A model generated the notes under the pieces. That model ran no database searches and had not been told where the DNA came from. It saw only the letters and a program-made list of their open reading frames with translations. From Sulfitobacter maritimus (GTDB taxonomy: Bacteria > Pseudomonadota > Alphaproteobacteria > Rhodobacterales > Rhodobacteraceae): a DNA stretch of 64,000 nucleotides. Below, one piece after another: positions 43,501 through 52,891 of this stretch. The translations under genes and the position numbers were made by a program. Each line of letters opens with the position of its first letter. Position 1 is the first letter of the stretch. The DNA lies in the NCBI RefSeq assembly GCF_013346665.1, contig NZ_JABVBB010000037.1, forward strand, positions 128,540 to 192,539. The letters are read 5' to 3'.

Positions 43501-44089
43501 GTTGCGCCGCAAATGGGCGCGGGAGACGGGGCTGCCGTTCCTGACGCTTGACGAATTGACCGAGAAGGTCAGTACCCGCGGCGCGATGAACGCGCGGTTG
43601 GCCGGGGTGGTCGCAGGACGGCAAGAGCGCAAATCGGCGCGGGGCAACCGCTTTGCCTTTGCACAGCTGTCGGACACCACGGGCGGCTATGAGGTGACGC
43701 TCTTCTCGGACACGCTGGAACTGGCGCGCGAACATCTCGAAGTCGGCTCGAAGATCGTCATCACTGTTGAGGCGACGATGGAGAGCGACCAGCTTAAGCT
43801 GCTTGGCCGTTCGGTCGCGCCGATCGACGCGGCGGTGGCAGATGCGGGCAGCATGGGGTTGCGGGTCTTTATCGATGCGCCGGGCGCTATACAAGCGGTG
43901 GCCGATGTGCTCGACGGGGCGCGCCAAGCGGTCAAGGCGGCGGGCAAGGGACCGGTGCAGTTCTGCTTGATGCACCCCGATCTGCCCGGTGAGGTTGAGG
44001 TTGATCTTGGTCGCGAATTCCCGGTGACGCCGCAGATCAAAGGCGCGATCCGCTCGCTTGATGGGGTGATGGAGGTTGAAGAAATCTGA
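40553..44089 (+). CDS. dnaE: DNA polymerase III alpha subunit
   Basis: 1178 residues, full length for DnaE1. The PHP domain opens at FIHLRSHSEYSLLEGALRL with the early histidines, and ALTDTNNMFAALEF follows. The palm carries the catalytic aspartates in MPDFDIDFCMDRREEVIRYV, near residue 402; GPGRGSGAGSLVAYAL precedes it. The fingers, beta-binding part and the OB fold (LAGVVAGRQERKSARGNRFAFAQLSD) near residue 1020 are present. It is the replicative polymerase. ATG 40553 gives the conserved start. Divergent from xdhA, with a tandem repeat in the promoter region. Confidence 0.97.
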   Translation: MSNAPRFIHLRSHSEYSLLEGALRLKKLPGMCRDAGMPALALTDTNNMFAALEFSVAMAGAGVQPIIGCQVDVAYVEVQPGEKPRPPAPVVLLAQSELGYENLMKLNSCLYLDKGGAVAEVTLAELEALSADIICLTGGPMGPVGMLLQGGQRPAAEALMARLKAAFGDRLYVELQRHPEDGGQPEAERLTERGFVEMAYAMDIPLVATNDVYFPKPDMYEAHDALICISEGAYVDQQQPRRRLTAQHYFKSQAEMATLFADLPEALSNTVEIAKRCAFMAYRRDPILPKFADDEVAELRRMANEGLQARLAVIPHAVSVEEYQKRLDFELGIIEGMGFPGYFLIVADFIQWAKDNNIPVGPGRGSGAGSLVAYALTVTDLDPLRYSLLFERFLNPERVSMPDFDIDFCMDRREEVIRYVQEKYGRDKVGQIITFGALLSKAAVRDIGRVLQMPYGQVDRLSKMIPVEGVKPVSIEKALADEPRLREEAKNEEVVARLLDYGQQVEGLLRNASTHAAGVVIGDRPLDQLVPLYQDPRSDMPATQFNMKWVEQAGLVKFDFLGLKTLTVIQNAVDQIKAGGRHLHIAADGRELYQPPEGHIDDIATIPLDDKATYKLYSSAKTVAVFQVESSGMMDALKRMKPTCIEDIVALVALYRPGPMENIPVYCEVKNGQRELESVHPSIDYILEETQGIIVYQEQVMQIAQVMAGYSLGGADLLRRAMGKKIAEEMAKERPKFEKGAMANGVDKKKAAEVFDLLEKFANYGFNKSHAAAYAVVSYQTAWLKANHPVEFMAGVMNCDIHLTDKLAVYFEEVRKRLELPWVPPCVNRSDATFKVVDGALVYALGALKNVGLEAMKLVTEGRKVDGVDKPFATLFDLARRVDLKRVGKRPLEMLVRSGAFDQLDSNRRRVFQSLDGLVSYSAAIHEQKASNQVSLFGEAGDDLPEPRILPCDDWQSAERLAEEFKAVGFYLSGHPLDDYMAPLRRKWARETGLPFLTLDELTEKVSTRGAMNARLAGVVAGRQERKSARGNRFAFAQLSDTTGGYEVTLFSDTLELAREHLEVGSKIVITVEATMESDQLKLLGRSVAPIDAAVADAGSMGLRVFIDAPGAIQAVADVLDGARQAVKAAGKGPVQFCLMHPDLPGEVEVDLGREFPVTPQIKGAIRSLDGVMEVEEI

Positions 44090-44178
44090 TCCGCGCGACG
44101 ACGGGCGGATTCTCCGCCGCGCCGGTGGACGATCAGCCCCCTCCGCGCTACCTCCGCCCAAACCAACGGGAGCGGACC

Positions 44179-44763
44179 ATGAACCGAGCAGCGAGCCTTT
44201 TTATCCTTCTGGCACTCTTGGGCGCTTGTGGCGCTTTGCCGGGCGGGGGCAGCTTTTCGGGTGACAGTGTAGCGGACGTCCGCGATGCCGATTTTGGCGC
44301 GGTGCAGCATTTTGGCGAGGTTGCGCGTGTTTGCGAAGCCAAAGGACGCGATCTGGGGCAGCAGGTTAATGAAACCGCGGCCAGGGGCTATCACCTTTAC
44401 GATTCCGAACCCAGCTCATCGGGAGCGCGTAAATATTACATCACCGGCTTTGCGGACGGCTGTCCGCGTCAAATAACAGCGGCAAATGTGCTGCTCGCGG
44501 GCGCGTCGGACTATGAGCAGTTTCGCTTTGGCCCAGCCGGAGAAAACCTCCCCTATGGCGAGACCGATGCGGTCTATGAGAAAATCAAAGGACAGGTCTG
44601 CGGCACGCGGCGGGGACAGCCCTGCGGTCGGCGTGTGGCGGCGCTCGACAAGAACACCTTTTTCGTCAGCGCTTATGAACGCTTTGGCGAGACGTCGCGC
44701 TGGTCAGAGATATTGGTGCATGATGGCGCCGTCATGGCCATCGCGATGAAATCCGCGCAATAA
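44179..44763 (+). CDS. Small secreted lipoprotein, function unknown
   Basis: 194 residues from ATG 44179. A lipoprotein signal is seen at MNRAASLFILLALLGAC (lipidated Cys17), followed by a glycine-rich linker (GALPGGGSFSG). The body has five further cysteines (VCEAKG, GCPRQ, QVCGTRRGQPCGRR), enough for two disulfides, and several aromatic strands (KYYITGFADGC, EQFRFGPAGENLPYG, FFVSAYERFG). I do not recognise a named family; rhodobacteral genomes commonly carry such proteins. Start alternatives upstream lack the signal. It stands alone after dnaE. Confidence 0.75.
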   Translation: MNRAASLFILLALLGACGALPGGGSFSGDSVADVRDADFGAVQHFGEVARVCEAKGRDLGQQVNETAARGYHLYDSEPSSSGARKYYITGFADGCPRQITAANVLLAGASDYEQFRFGPAGENLPYGETDAVYEKIKGQVCGTRRGQPCGRRVAALDKNTFFVSAYERFGETSRWSEILVHDGAVMAIAMKSAQ

Positions 44764-44772
44764 CACGCAGGT

Positions 44773-44979
44773 TCAGTAGTGCGGTGGTCGTTCGTCGCCC
44801 AGCAACACAGCGCCGCCGCCCGACGCATCCCGCTCGCCTTCGCGTTGCATGAGCATATGGACGCGGCGGTTGAGGGTGACGATTTCTTCTTCCTGACGTG
44901 CGACAACTTCAGAGAGGTCTTCGACGCTGCGCGTCAGATGGGCGATCTGTTCTTCGAGGCGGTCGGTGGTGTCTGACAT
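44773..44979 (-). CDS. slyX: SlyX family protein
   Basis: 68 residues. The N-terminal 45 residues form a continuous coiled coil (DRLEEQIAHLTRSVEDLSEVVARQ is read as two heptad blocks), then HMLMQRE and a short tail ending in DERPPHY, the SlyX C-terminal signature. SlyX is a small conserved protein of unknown function. It converges with the lipoprotein gene with nine bases between stops. Length is normal. Confidence 0.88.
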   Translation of the reverse strand: MSDTTDRLEEQIAHLTRSVEDLSEVVARQEEEIVTLNRRVHMLMQREGERDASGGGAVLLGDERPPHY

Positions 44980-45165
44980 GGGGGCATCCTTTTTGTCGGG
45001 CTTAGCATGACTTGGCGGACCGGGACAGGGGGCGCTGCGTGCCGCACTGCTTGCCGACCATGTTTCGCTTAGAACAAGCGGGTTGGGACTCCGCGTGCCT
45101 TTACTTGCCCTTGCGGGGGGCTTGAGCTAGACGCGAGGCCAATTGATGCACCGAGGAACCTTGCC

Positions 45166-46662
45166 ATGGCAAAGCCCAAGAAAAACCCCCGTCCCAAGGC
45201 GCAGACCCCAAAGGGGTTTCGCGATTACTTCGGGGCTGAGGTGACCCATCGGGCCGAGATGCTCTCCAAGATCGCAGCAGTCTATCAGCGCTATGGGTTT
45301 GACGCGCTGGAAAGCTCGGGCGTAGAGACGGTTGAGGCGCTTGGCAAGTTCCTGCCCGATGTGGACCGCCCGAACGAGGGTGTCTTTGCGTGGCAGGAGG
45401 ACGCAGAGGGCGACAAGCCCGGCGATTGGCTGGCGCTGCGCTATGATTTGACAGCACCCTTGGCGCGGGTCTACGCGCAGCACCGCAATGATTTGCCGCT
45501 GCCTTACCGCCGCTATGCGATGGGGCCGGTGTGGCGCAACGAAAAGCCCGGTCCGGGGCGGTTTCGGCAGTTTTATCAGTGTGATGCGGATACGGTCGGC
45601 GCGCCTTCGGTGGCGGCGGATGCTGAGATTTGTGCGATGTTGGCGGATTGTTTGGAAGAGGTCGGGATCGCACGCGGCGACTATGTCGTGCGCGTGAACA
45701 ACCGCAAGGTGCTCAATGGGGTGCTTGAAGTTGCGGGTCTTTCGGGTGACGACAAAGAGACCGAGCGTGGCATCGTGCTGCGGGCGATTGATAAGCTGGA
45801 CCGGCTGGGGCCGGATGGTGTCCGTGCGCTTCTAGGCGAGGGCCGCAAAGACGACAGTGGTGATTTCACCAAGGGCGCGGGGCTGGCGGAGGCGCAGGCC
45901 GACGTGGTCATGGGCTTCATGCAGGCGAAACGCGACAGCGGGGCCGAGACGGTGGCGCGGTTGCGGGAGTTAGTGACAGGTTCCGATGTCGGCGTGCAGG
46001 GCGTGGATGAGTTAAAATTGATCTCGGACCTGTTGGCAGCGGGGGGCTATGGCCCGGACCGGGTTGAAATCGACCCCTCAGTGGTGCGCGGGCTTGGCTA
46101 TTACACCGGGCCGGTGTTTGAAGCCGAACTGACCTTTGAGATCAAAGACGAAAAGGGCCGCGCGCGGAACTTTGGCTCTGTCGCGGGCGGCGGGCGCTAT
46201 GACGATCTGGTCAAACGTTTCACCGGGCAGGAAGTGCCTGCGACCGGCGTCTCAATCGGGGTGGACCGTCTGTTGGCGGCGCTTGCCGCGAAGGGGCGTT
46301 TGGCGAAGGAGGCCACCGGCCCGGTCGTCGTCACCGTGATGGACCGAGACCGCATGGCCGATTATCAGGCGATGGTGGCCGAGCTGCGGCAGGCGGGCAT
46401 TCGGGCAGAGGTTTATCTGGGCAACCCCAAAAACTTCGGCAACCAAATGAAATACGCCGACAAACGCCAAAGCCCGGTGGTGGTCATCGAAGGCGGCGAC
46501 GAGCAAGCACGCGGCGTTGTGCAGATCAAGGATATGGTTTTGGGCGCGCAGATGGCGCAGGACGCCAGCCATGACGAGTGGAAAGAACGCAAGAACCAGT
46601 ATGAGGTGCCGCGCGGCGAATTGGTGCAGGCGGTGCGCGATATTCTGGATCGGACAAGCTGA
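45166..46662 (+). CDS. hisS: Histidyl-tRNA synthetase
   Basis: 498 residues, the long alphaproteobacterial form. Class II motif 1 is around [19 protein letters not shown], motif 2 is [23 protein letters not shown], the His-specific segments are [15 protein letters not shown] and the [12 protein letters not shown] loop, and motif 3 is [16 protein letters not shown]-terminal anticodon-binding domain follows ([17 protein letters not shown]). It charges tRNA-His. The start ATG 45166 follows a lysine-rich N-terminus typical of this group. Its stop overlaps hisZ by one base. Confidence 0.96.
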   Translation: MAKPKKNPRPKAQTPKGFRDYFGAEVTHRAEMLSKIAAVYQRYGFDALESSGVETVEALGKFLPDVDRPNEGVFAWQEDAEGDKPGDWLALRYDLTAPLARVYAQHRNDLPLPYRRYAMGPVWRNEKPGPGRFRQFYQCDADTVGAPSVAADAEICAMLADCLEEVGIARGDYVVRVNNRKVLNGVLEVAGLSGDDKETERGIVLRAIDKLDRLGPDGVRALLGEGRKDDSGDFTKGAGLAEAQADVVMGFMQAKRDSGAETVARLRELVTGSDVGVQGVDELKLISDLLAAGGYGPDRVEIDPSVVRGLGYYTGPVFEAELTFEIKDEKGRARNFGSVAGGGRYDDLVKRFTGQEVPATGVSIGVDRLLAALAAKGRLAKEATGPVVVTVMDRDRMADYQAMVAELRQAGIRAEVYLGNPKNFGNQMKYADKRQSPVVVIEGGDEQARGVVQIKDMVLGAQMAQDASHDEWKERKNQYEVPRGELVQAVRDILDRTS

Positions 46663-47744
46663 TGCACACACGCTCTGACACGCTGGCCCGCGCGGCCAGC
46701 CTGCGCGCGATTTTTGAGCGGCAGGGCGCCGCTTTGGTTGAGCCGCCAATCTTGCAGCCTGCAGACACGCTGCTGGACCTTTACGGCGAGGACATTCGGG
46801 CGCGGGCCTATGTCACTTCGGACGCGCTGCGCGGCGAGCAGATGTTGCGACCTGACTATACCGTGCCGGTGGTGCAGATGCATATGGCACATGGCGCGGA
46901 GCCGGCGCGTTATACCTATTCCGGCGAGGTGTTTCGCCGCCAGGAGCATGATCCGAACCGGCCCAATGAGTATATTCAGGTGGGCTATGAGGTCTTTGAC
47001 CGCGTTGATCCGGCAGCGGCGGATGCGGAAGTTTTCGCGCTGATCGCCGAGGCGCTGGCCGGGCTTCCGGTGCGTCCAGTGACGGGTGACATTGGCGTTT
47101 TGATGGCAGCGGTGCAGGGGCTTGAGACCTCCCCCGCACGCAAACAGGCCCTGATGCGGCATATCTGGCGTCCGCGCAGGTTCCGCGCTTTGCTGGATCG
47201 CTATGCAGGCCGCAGTGCCGTGCCGGTTTCGCGTCAGACCCTGCTGGCCCCAGACGGGGCCGCTTGTGACGCGCCGATGGTCGGGCTGCGCACGCGCGCG
47301 GAAATTGATGCGCGGGTAGAGGCGCTGCGAGAGGATGCCAAAACGCCACCGATCTCAGCGCAACAGGTCGATCTTTTCGATGCGCTTTTGGAAGTGCGCG
47401 AAACCCTGCCAAATGCGCTGAGCCGCTTGCGTGATTTGATGGTGGATATGCCCGCGATTGCCGATGCGGTGACCCGCGTGGCCAACCGGGCCGATGCGAT
47501 GCGCGCGCGGGGGATCGACACAGATGCGCTGATCTTTGAAGCCAACCATGGGCGGTCCTCGATGGAATATTACGACGGTTTCGTCTTTGCCTTCCGCGCT
47601 GAGACACGGCCCGATCTGCCCAATATCGCAAGCGGCGGGCGCTATGACGCGCTGACCCGGCGCTTGGGGCAGGGCGGAGAAATCCCGGCGGTGGGCGGTG
47701 TCATGCGCCCCGGCCTGATGCTGGAATTGGAGGCCGCGCAATGA
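46662..47744 (+). CDS. hisZ: ATP phosphoribosyltransferase regulatory subunit
   Basis: 360 residues, a HisRS paralogue lacking synthetase activity. The HisS-like core is visible: VEPPILQPADTLLDLYGEDIRARAYV is read as two blocks, and LRPDYTVPVVQMHM and YSGEVFRRQEH correspond to motif 2; a degenerate ASGGRYDALTRRLG takes the place of the HisA loop. HisZ is required for the short-form HisG that is encoded next, and confers histidine feedback control. It overlaps both hisS (one base) and hisG (ATGA). Confidence 0.94.
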   Translation: MHTRSDTLARAASLRAIFERQGAALVEPPILQPADTLLDLYGEDIRARAYVTSDALRGEQMLRPDYTVPVVQMHMAHGAEPARYTYSGEVFRRQEHDPNRPNEYIQVGYEVFDRVDPAAADAEVFALIAEALAGLPVRPVTGDIGVLMAAVQGLETSPARKQALMRHIWRPRRFRALLDRYAGRSAVPVSRQTLLAPDGAACDAPMVGLRTRAEIDARVEALREDAKTPPISAQQVDLFDALLEVRETLPNALSRLRDLMVDMPAIADAVTRVANRADAMRARGIDTDALIFEANHGRSSMEYYDGFVFAFRAETRPDLPNIASGGRYDALTRRLGQGGEIPAVGGVMRPGLMLELEAAQ

Positions 47745-48430
47745 CGTTAAAACTCGGCGTGCCGTCCAAGGGGCGGCTGATGGAAAAGACCTTTGAATGG
47801 TTCGGCGCACGCGGCGTAACCCTGCAACGCACCGGGTCGGATCGTGAATATGCGGGCAAGGTCGAAGGGATTGAGGATGTGTCGCTGGTGCTGCTCTCAG
47901 CCGGGGAAATCCCGCGTGAGCTGTCGGCAGGGCGCATCCACTTGGGCGTGACCGGCACCGATTTGGTGCAGGAAAAGCTAGCGCTTTGGGATCAGTTGGT
48001 TGAGCCGGTGGAGGAGTTGAACTTTGGCCACGCCGATCTGATTATCGCGGTGCCGCAGGCTTGGGTTGACGTCGATACGCTGGACGATCTGGACGCAGCC
48101 GCAGCTGCCTTCCGTGCCGAACACGGGTTCCGTCTGCGGATTGCCACGAAATATCACCGGCTGGTGCGTGAATTTCTGCGCACCCATGGGGTTGCCGATT
48201 ATGCGCTGGTCGATAGCCAAGGCGCGACGGAAGGCACTGTGCTCAATGAGACCGCCGAGGCGATTGCCGATATCACCTCAAGCGGAGAGACCCTGCGTGC
48301 CAACCACCTGAAGATCCTCAGCGACGGGTTGATCTTGCAATCGCAGGCGACGCTCTGGCGCTCGCGCATGGCGCCTTTGGAGGATCACAGCCGAAAAGCC
48401 CTGAAAACACTGGTCGCGCAATTGACCTGA
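47741..48430 (+). CDS. hisG: ATP phosphoribosyltransferase, short form
   Basis: 229 residues, the short form that needs HisZ. Family motifs: LGVPSKGRLMEKT at the N-terminus, ELSAGRIHLGVTGTDLV near residue 58, and the PRPP loop DSQGATEGTVLNETAEAIADITSSGET, read as two blocks, near 160. It catalyses the first step of histidine synthesis, ATP plus PRPP to phosphoribosyl-ATP. The last gene of hisS-hisZ-hisG, linking histidine synthesis to the charging enzyme. Confidence 0.96.
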   Translation: MTLKLGVPSKGRLMEKTFEWFGARGVTLQRTGSDREYAGKVEGIEDVSLVLLSAGEIPRELSAGRIHLGVTGTDLVQEKLALWDQLVEPVEELNFGHADLIIAVPQAWVDVDTLDDLDAAAAAFRAEHGFRLRIATKYHRLVREFLRTHGVADYALVDSQGATEGTVLNETAEAIADITSSGETLRANHLKILSDGLILQSQATLWRSRMAPLEDHSRKALKTLVAQLT

Positions 48431-48475
48431 CGTAGCGTTATACCGCTGACTAATTCTTTGCTTTCCAATGTATTG

Positions 48476-48505
48476 CAACCCCCGGCGCCGCGCGGTTTGG
48501 GGTTG
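48476..48505 (+). terminator. Possible terminator hairpin after hisG
   Basis: CAACCCC at 48476-48482 pairs with GGGGTTG at 48499-48505, with a 16-base GC-rich loop, followed by TTT. The loop is long and the T run short; it lies 45 bases after the hisG stop. Confidence 0.35.
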
Positions 48506-48694
48506 TTTCACGATGCGGATCATCAAGACCCTTGCGGGATGTCGTCACTCGGATAGGGTGAAGGGATCAACAGGCCCAATGCTGAAGCCCCGCCAAAAGG
48601 GGTGCAGCGTGGGACATAGGGAGGATCCGTCGATGATCGGATGTCGTCTGCCCCTCGCGCGGGGCCGAAGCAGTTGCTGCACGGGGGTGGGCGA

Positions 48695-49456
48695 TTGCTA
48701 AAAATCGAAGATCTCCATCTGTCCTTTGGCGGGATCAAAGCGCTACAGGGCGTGAATTTCGAAGCGAACGCGGGTGAGATCACCGGCGTCATAGGCCCGA
48801 ACGGTGCGGGCAAGACCTCTCTTTTTAATGCGATATCAGGCTTCTACAAACCTGACCGGGGGCGTGTGTCTTTTGAGGGGCAGGACATCACAACGCTGAG
48901 CCCTGACAAACGCGCGGCGCTTGGACTGGCGCGGACCTTTCAGAACATCGCGCTCTTTCGCGGCATGACCGTGCTCGACAATATCAAGCTGGGCGGTCAC
49001 ACGCGGCTCAATACCAACGTCTGGCAGGCGCTGCGGTACTTCGGGGCGGCGCAGAAGGCGGAGTTGGAGCTGCGCCGCGAGATCGAAGAACAGGTTATCG
49101 ACTTTCTTGAGATCGACCACATTCGAAAATACCCGATCACCATGCTGCCCTATGGTCTGCAAAAGCGGGTTGAGTTGGGCCGGGCGCTGGCAATGCGGCC
49201 CCGCGTCTTGCTGTTGGATGAGCCTGTGGCGGGCATGAACCGCGAAGAGACCGCCGATATGGCGCGGTTCATTCTGGATGTGCAAGAGCAGTTCGGCACC
49301 ACGATCCTGCTGGTGGAACACGACATGCACATGGTGATGGACATCTGCAGCCGCATCGTTGTGCTGAACTTTGGCCAGCAGATCGCCAGCGGCACACCGG
49401 AGGAGGTGTCGAAAAACCCGGCGGTTATCGAAGCCTATCTGGGGGCAGCGGCATGA
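48695..49456 (+). CDS. livG: Branched-chain-type ABC transporter ATP-binding protein (LivG-like)
   Basis: 253 residues from TTG 48695 (LLKIEDLHLSFGG), which has a GGGGGTG site upstream; an in-frame ATG at 48641 would add 18 poorly conserved residues and is the alternative. Walker A is GPNGAGKTSLFN, the signature region is TMLPYGLQKRVELGRAL, Walker B is VLLLDEPVAGMN, and the switch His is in LLVEHDMHMVMD. It is one of two ATPases of the importer encoded down to livF. LivG-like domains have the extra C-terminal helix seen here (GTPEEVSKNPAVIEAYLG). Confidence 0.9.
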   Translation: MLKIEDLHLSFGGIKALQGVNFEANAGEITGVIGPNGAGKTSLFNAISGFYKPDRGRVSFEGQDITTLSPDKRAALGLARTFQNIALFRGMTVLDNIKLGGHTRLNTNVWQALRYFGAAQKAELELRREIEEQVIDFLEIDHIRKYPITMLPYGLQKRVELGRALAMRPRVLLLDEPVAGMNREETADMARFILDVQEQFGTTILLVEHDMHMVMDICSRIVVLNFGQQIASGTPEEVSKNPAVIEAYLGAAA

Positions 49457-49523
49457 CGATTTCCTTCAAAGAAATCGGGGCTGAATTTTCTCAATATTCA
49501 GCACGGCGCAGGGGGGCGTTCTA

Positions 49524-50528
49524 ATGGGGCAGTTTGTTCAATTTGCGATCAACGGGTTGATGGCGGGTGCGATTTACGCCCTGATCGCCGTTGGGATCGT
49601 GAGCGTTTACAAGGCCACGAAGGTGGTTAACTTTGCCCATGGCTACCTCATCATGTTCGGGGCCTATTTCTATTTTACCTTTGCGGTGATCGTCCCGGGC
49701 CAACCTTGGGCGCCCGCGTGGTTGGCCTCGTGGCAGCCCGGCTGGATGGTTGAGATGCGGGGCGAGTTGCCGATGTTCTCGCCAGTGGCCGCGGTGCTGG
49801 ACTGGGTGGCGAACCTGCCGCGTATCCTGCTGGGGTTGTTTGGCGCATTGGTCTGCAACGCCATTCTAGGGCGGATTATCGAGCGGGTGTTGATGCGACC
49901 GCTGATGGGGCAATCGATCTTTGCGATGATCATGGTGACGGTTGGGCTGATCTCGATCCTGTCGGGGGCGGCGCAGTTGATTTGGACAGCGGATGCAGCG
50001 AGCGTGCCCTATATCGCGCCCAATATGCCGATCCGTTTTGAGTTGTTCGGCACGATGATCTTCCTCTTTGGCACCGATCTGGTGAACATGGCTGTTGCGC
50101 TGCTCTTGTTTGGCGGGATCGTGGCCTTCGTGAAATTTACCAAGGGCGGCATCGCCATTCGCGCCACGGCAGAGGACCAGTCGACCGCCTATTCCATGGG
50201 CATCTCGGTGCCAAAGGTCTTCTCCCGCGCTTGGGTGCTGGCCAGCACGACAGGCGCTATTGCCGGCGCGATTTTGGCCACACGCAATGGGATTTCGCCC
50301 AGCCTCGGGCTGTTTGGTTTTTCGGTGCTCGCAATCGTGCTTATGGGCGGGCTCGACAGCTATGTCGGCGTGTTGATCGCAGCGATGGTTGTCGGTGTGC
50401 TTGAGGCGATGACCCAATGGAAAATGGGCGGCGGCTGGGCCGAGATTGTCCCCTATGTTACCGTGCTGGTCGTACTGGTTTGGCGACCGCATGGGCTGAT
50501 GGGCCAGAAAGAGGTTGAGCGGATATGA
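49524..50528 (+). CDS. livH: Branched-chain-type ABC transporter permease (LivH-like)
   Basis: 334 residues, about eight to nine helices. The N-terminus FVQFAINGLMAGAIYALIAVG is typical of LivH, and the signature around the coupling helix is FVKFTKGGIAIRATAEDQSTAYSMGISV near residue 195, read in two halves. The C-terminus ends in RPHGLMGQKEVERI, also normal. Compared with LivH it carries an extra insertion of about 40 residues near residue 60-80 (VPGQPWAPAWLASWQPGW), as in several alphaproteobacterial paralogues. The stop overlaps livM (ATGA). Confidence 0.92.
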   Translation: MGQFVQFAINGLMAGAIYALIAVGIVSVYKATKVVNFAHGYLIMFGAYFYFTFAVIVPGQPWAPAWLASWQPGWMVEMRGELPMFSPVAAVLDWVANLPRILLGLFGALVCNAILGRIIERVLMRPLMGQSIFAMIMVTVGLISILSGAAQLIWTADAASVPYIAPNMPIRFELFGTMIFLFGTDLVNMAVALLLFGGIVAFVKFTKGGIAIRATAEDQSTAYSMGISVPKVFSRAWVLASTTGAIAGAILATRNGISPSLGLFGFSVLAIVLMGGLDSYVGVLIAAMVVGVLEAMTQWKMGGGWAEIVPYVTVLVVLVWRPHGLMGQKEVERI

Positions 50529-51595
50529 TCAACGCGAACCTTAAATCCAGCTATGCCGCCGATGAGCGGGTGCTGAACAACCGTTACAAGCAAGCCTTTG
50601 TCTATGCGACGATTCTGGGGTTGGCACTGTTTACCTTGTTTGGCAATGACTACCTGATCCTCATCGCCAGCCAAATGGGAATCCTGCTGATCGCCGTGGT
50701 GGGGATCAATATCCTGACCGGCTACACCGGGCTGGTGTCACTGGGCCACGGCGCTTTTGTTGCCATCGGTGCTTATGCGGTCACGATCTTTGGCAATCTC
50801 GGGGCCGGGGTGATCCCGGCAGGGCTGATGCCTTTCATTTCCGTGCCATTGGCGGTGGCCTTGGCGGCGGCGGTGGGGGTCTTGGTTGGACTGCCGAGCT
50901 TACGGGTTAAAGGGCTTTATCTAGCGGTGGCGACGCTGGCGGCTAATTTCATCGTGATTTTTCTGATCGAAGAGGACCTCTTTGCCCCCTGGACCGGTGG
51001 CATGGTGGGGATCAACACCAACGTGCCAAACCTGCTGGGCTGGGAGTTGGACACCAAGCGCGAGATGTTCGGGTTGATTGCTGTCGTGGGGCTTGTGTCG
51101 CTGCTCGCAGCGCAGAACCTGATCCGAACCCGTATCGGACGGGCCTTTATCGCCATCCGAGACCGTGACTATTCTGCTGAAATACTCGGCATCTCGCTCC
51201 TGCGCTACAAGCTGATGAGCTTTGCCCTTTCAGCAGCCTATTGCGGGCTGGCGGGCGCGCTTTTTGCCTATTTCTACGCCCGTATCCTGCCGGAACAGTT
51301 TGAGCTGGCGCTGTCTCTGAACCTCGTGGCGGCGCTGATTATCGGCGGCATGGGGCGCACGATGGGGCCGGTGTTTGGTGTCATTATCGTGGTGATGGTG
51401 CCGGAGGTGATCAAGGTGCTCTTTGGCGCACTGGCAGGGGATTCCGCCGGGGCCGGGCAGCTGCGCGCCCCGCTGCAACAGATCGCCTTTGGGGTCTTGC
51501 TGGTGCTGTTCCTGCTGAAAGAACCGCTGGGCATCAACCAGATTGTCGACCGCATATTACGCGCTGCAAACAGATGGCCCTTTGCGCGCGGATAA
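50525..51595 (+). CDS. livM: Branched-chain-type ABC transporter permease (LivM-like)
   Basis: 356 residues. Signature segments: GINILTGYTGLVSLGHGAFVA near residue 60, LPSLRVKGLYLAVATLAANF near 125, and RIGRAFIAIRDRDYSAEILGIS near 205, the coupling region. About ten membrane helices. It forms the channel with LivH. It starts at ATG 50525, overlapping the livH stop, and ends 31 bases before the substrate-binding protein gene. Confidence 0.93.
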   Translation: MINANLKSSYAADERVLNNRYKQAFVYATILGLALFTLFGNDYLILIASQMGILLIAVVGINILTGYTGLVSLGHGAFVAIGAYAVTIFGNLGAGVIPAGLMPFISVPLAVALAAAVGVLVGLPSLRVKGLYLAVATLAANFIVIFLIEEDLFAPWTGGMVGINTNVPNLLGWELDTKREMFGLIAVVGLVSLLAAQNLIRTRIGRAFIAIRDRDYSAEILGISLLRYKLMSFALSAAYCGLAGALFAYFYARILPEQFELALSLNLVAALIIGGMGRTMGPVFGVIIVVMVPEVIKVLFGALAGDSAGAGQLRAPLQQIAFGVLLVLFLLKEPLGINQIVDRILRAANRWPFARG

Positions 51596-51626
51596 TAACA
51601 ACAGGCCACTTTAGGGAGAAGATAAG

Positions 51627-52835
51627 ATGACAATGAACCGCCGATCCTTCCTCGCCACCACTGCTGCTGCCACCGCGGCCACCGGCACGCCGATGATCCT
51701 GCGCGCGCAGCCCAAGGAATATGTGTTGGGCGCCTCGCTGCCGCTCACGGGGCCTTTCGCCACGGCAGGCCAGCTTGTTGCGCCAGCCTTTGCCATGGCG
51801 GCGAAGCTCTTTAACGACGAAGGCGGCATTGCAGGTACGCCGATCCGGTTTGTTACCGAAGACTCGGGATACGTGCCGCAGAACGCGCTGAACAACTACC
51901 AGCGCGCGCTGGCGTCCGAAGGCAAGAACATGATCGGCTACTTTGCCGACAGCACCGGGGCGATGAAGCTGATTGCGCCTGAGTTGAAGGGCGAGAACGC
52001 GCGGATCATGGGGTCGACATCTTTCGCCTCGGAACTGGCCGATCCGGCGACGCACCCCTACCAGTATCTTTCAGGGCCGACCTACCAAAGCCAGTTCGAC
52101 ATCCTGCTGCAGAACATCAAGAACGAGGGCGGGCAGAAGGTGGCCTTTATCTTCTCCAACACTGAGTTCGGGCGCGACCCCATCGAGCATGGCCGCAAGA
52201 CCGCTGAGGAGTTGGGGCTGGAAGTCGTGCTGGAGGAAAGCACCAAGGCTGAGGGTGCCGACATTCCGACCCATGTGACCAAGCTGGCGCAGTCGGGCGC
52301 GGATCATTGCATTTTGCAGGGCTATGTCACCGGCGTCTGGCCGCAACTCATCGGCGGGGCGCGGCAGTTCGGCCTACCGGTCAAGTTTAAAGGCACCTTC
52401 TGGGGCATGGAAAAGCTGATCGCCGATCGCATTACCGCCGAGGCGGGGCCGTTCCTTGAGGGCTATGAAGGCGTCATGCCCTACCGCTATTTCTACGACC
52501 GCGAAGACGCGCCGCGCTACCAGCAGTACGCCGAACTCAGCAAGGCGATGTTCGCCGGCACGCCGCTGGAGAACTACATGTCGACCTGGGCGATCCAGAC
52601 CATGTGCGGGCTGGAGATTGCTATGAAGGCCTTCCGCGACACCGCTGAGGCGGGCCAAGAACTGACGGCGGATAACATCGCCGAGACTCTCGCGAATATC
52701 TCTGACTGGGATTCCGGTGGTTTCTTTGGCGGACCGGTGAGCATGGAGAACAACGCAATCGGGACCGGGCGTGTCTATGGCTACAACCCCGAAGACGGGC
52801 TGTTCACGCCGAAATCGGACTGGTTCACCGTTTAA
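51627..52835 (+). CDS. livK: ABC transporter substrate-binding protein (LivK-like), Tat signal
   Basis: 402 residues. The N-terminus NRRSFLATTAAATAATG shows a twin-arginine signal, so it is probably exported folded. The periplasmic binding protein type I fold continues: VLGASLPLTGPFATAGQ, IRFVTEDSGYVPQ, IMGSTSFASELADP, VAFIFSNTEFGRDPIE, ILQGYVTGVWPQLIGG. A ligand is not deducible: the family binds amino acids, aromatic acids, amides or urea. The ribosome site AGGGAGAAG supports a start at 51627. Between livM and livF. Confidence 0.9.
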   Translation: MTMNRRSFLATTAAATAATGTPMILRAQPKEYVLGASLPLTGPFATAGQLVAPAFAMAAKLFNDEGGIAGTPIRFVTEDSGYVPQNALNNYQRALASEGKNMIGYFADSTGAMKLIAPELKGENARIMGSTSFASELADPATHPYQYLSGPTYQSQFDILLQNIKNEGGQKVAFIFSNTEFGRDPIEHGRKTAEELGLEVVLEESTKAEGADIPTHVTKLAQSGADHCILQGYVTGVWPQLIGGARQFGLPVKFKGTFWGMEKLIADRITAEAGPFLEGYEGVMPYRYFYDREDAPRYQQYAELSKAMFAGTPLENYMSTWAIQTMCGLEIAMKAFRDTAEAGQELTADNIAETLANISDWDSGGFFGGPVSMENNAIGTGRVYGYNPEDGLFTPKSDWFTV

Positions 52836-52891
52836 CCGGATGGCGGGGCGTCCGGCGGGCGCCCCAAACCCCATAGAAAGAGAGAGCGCCC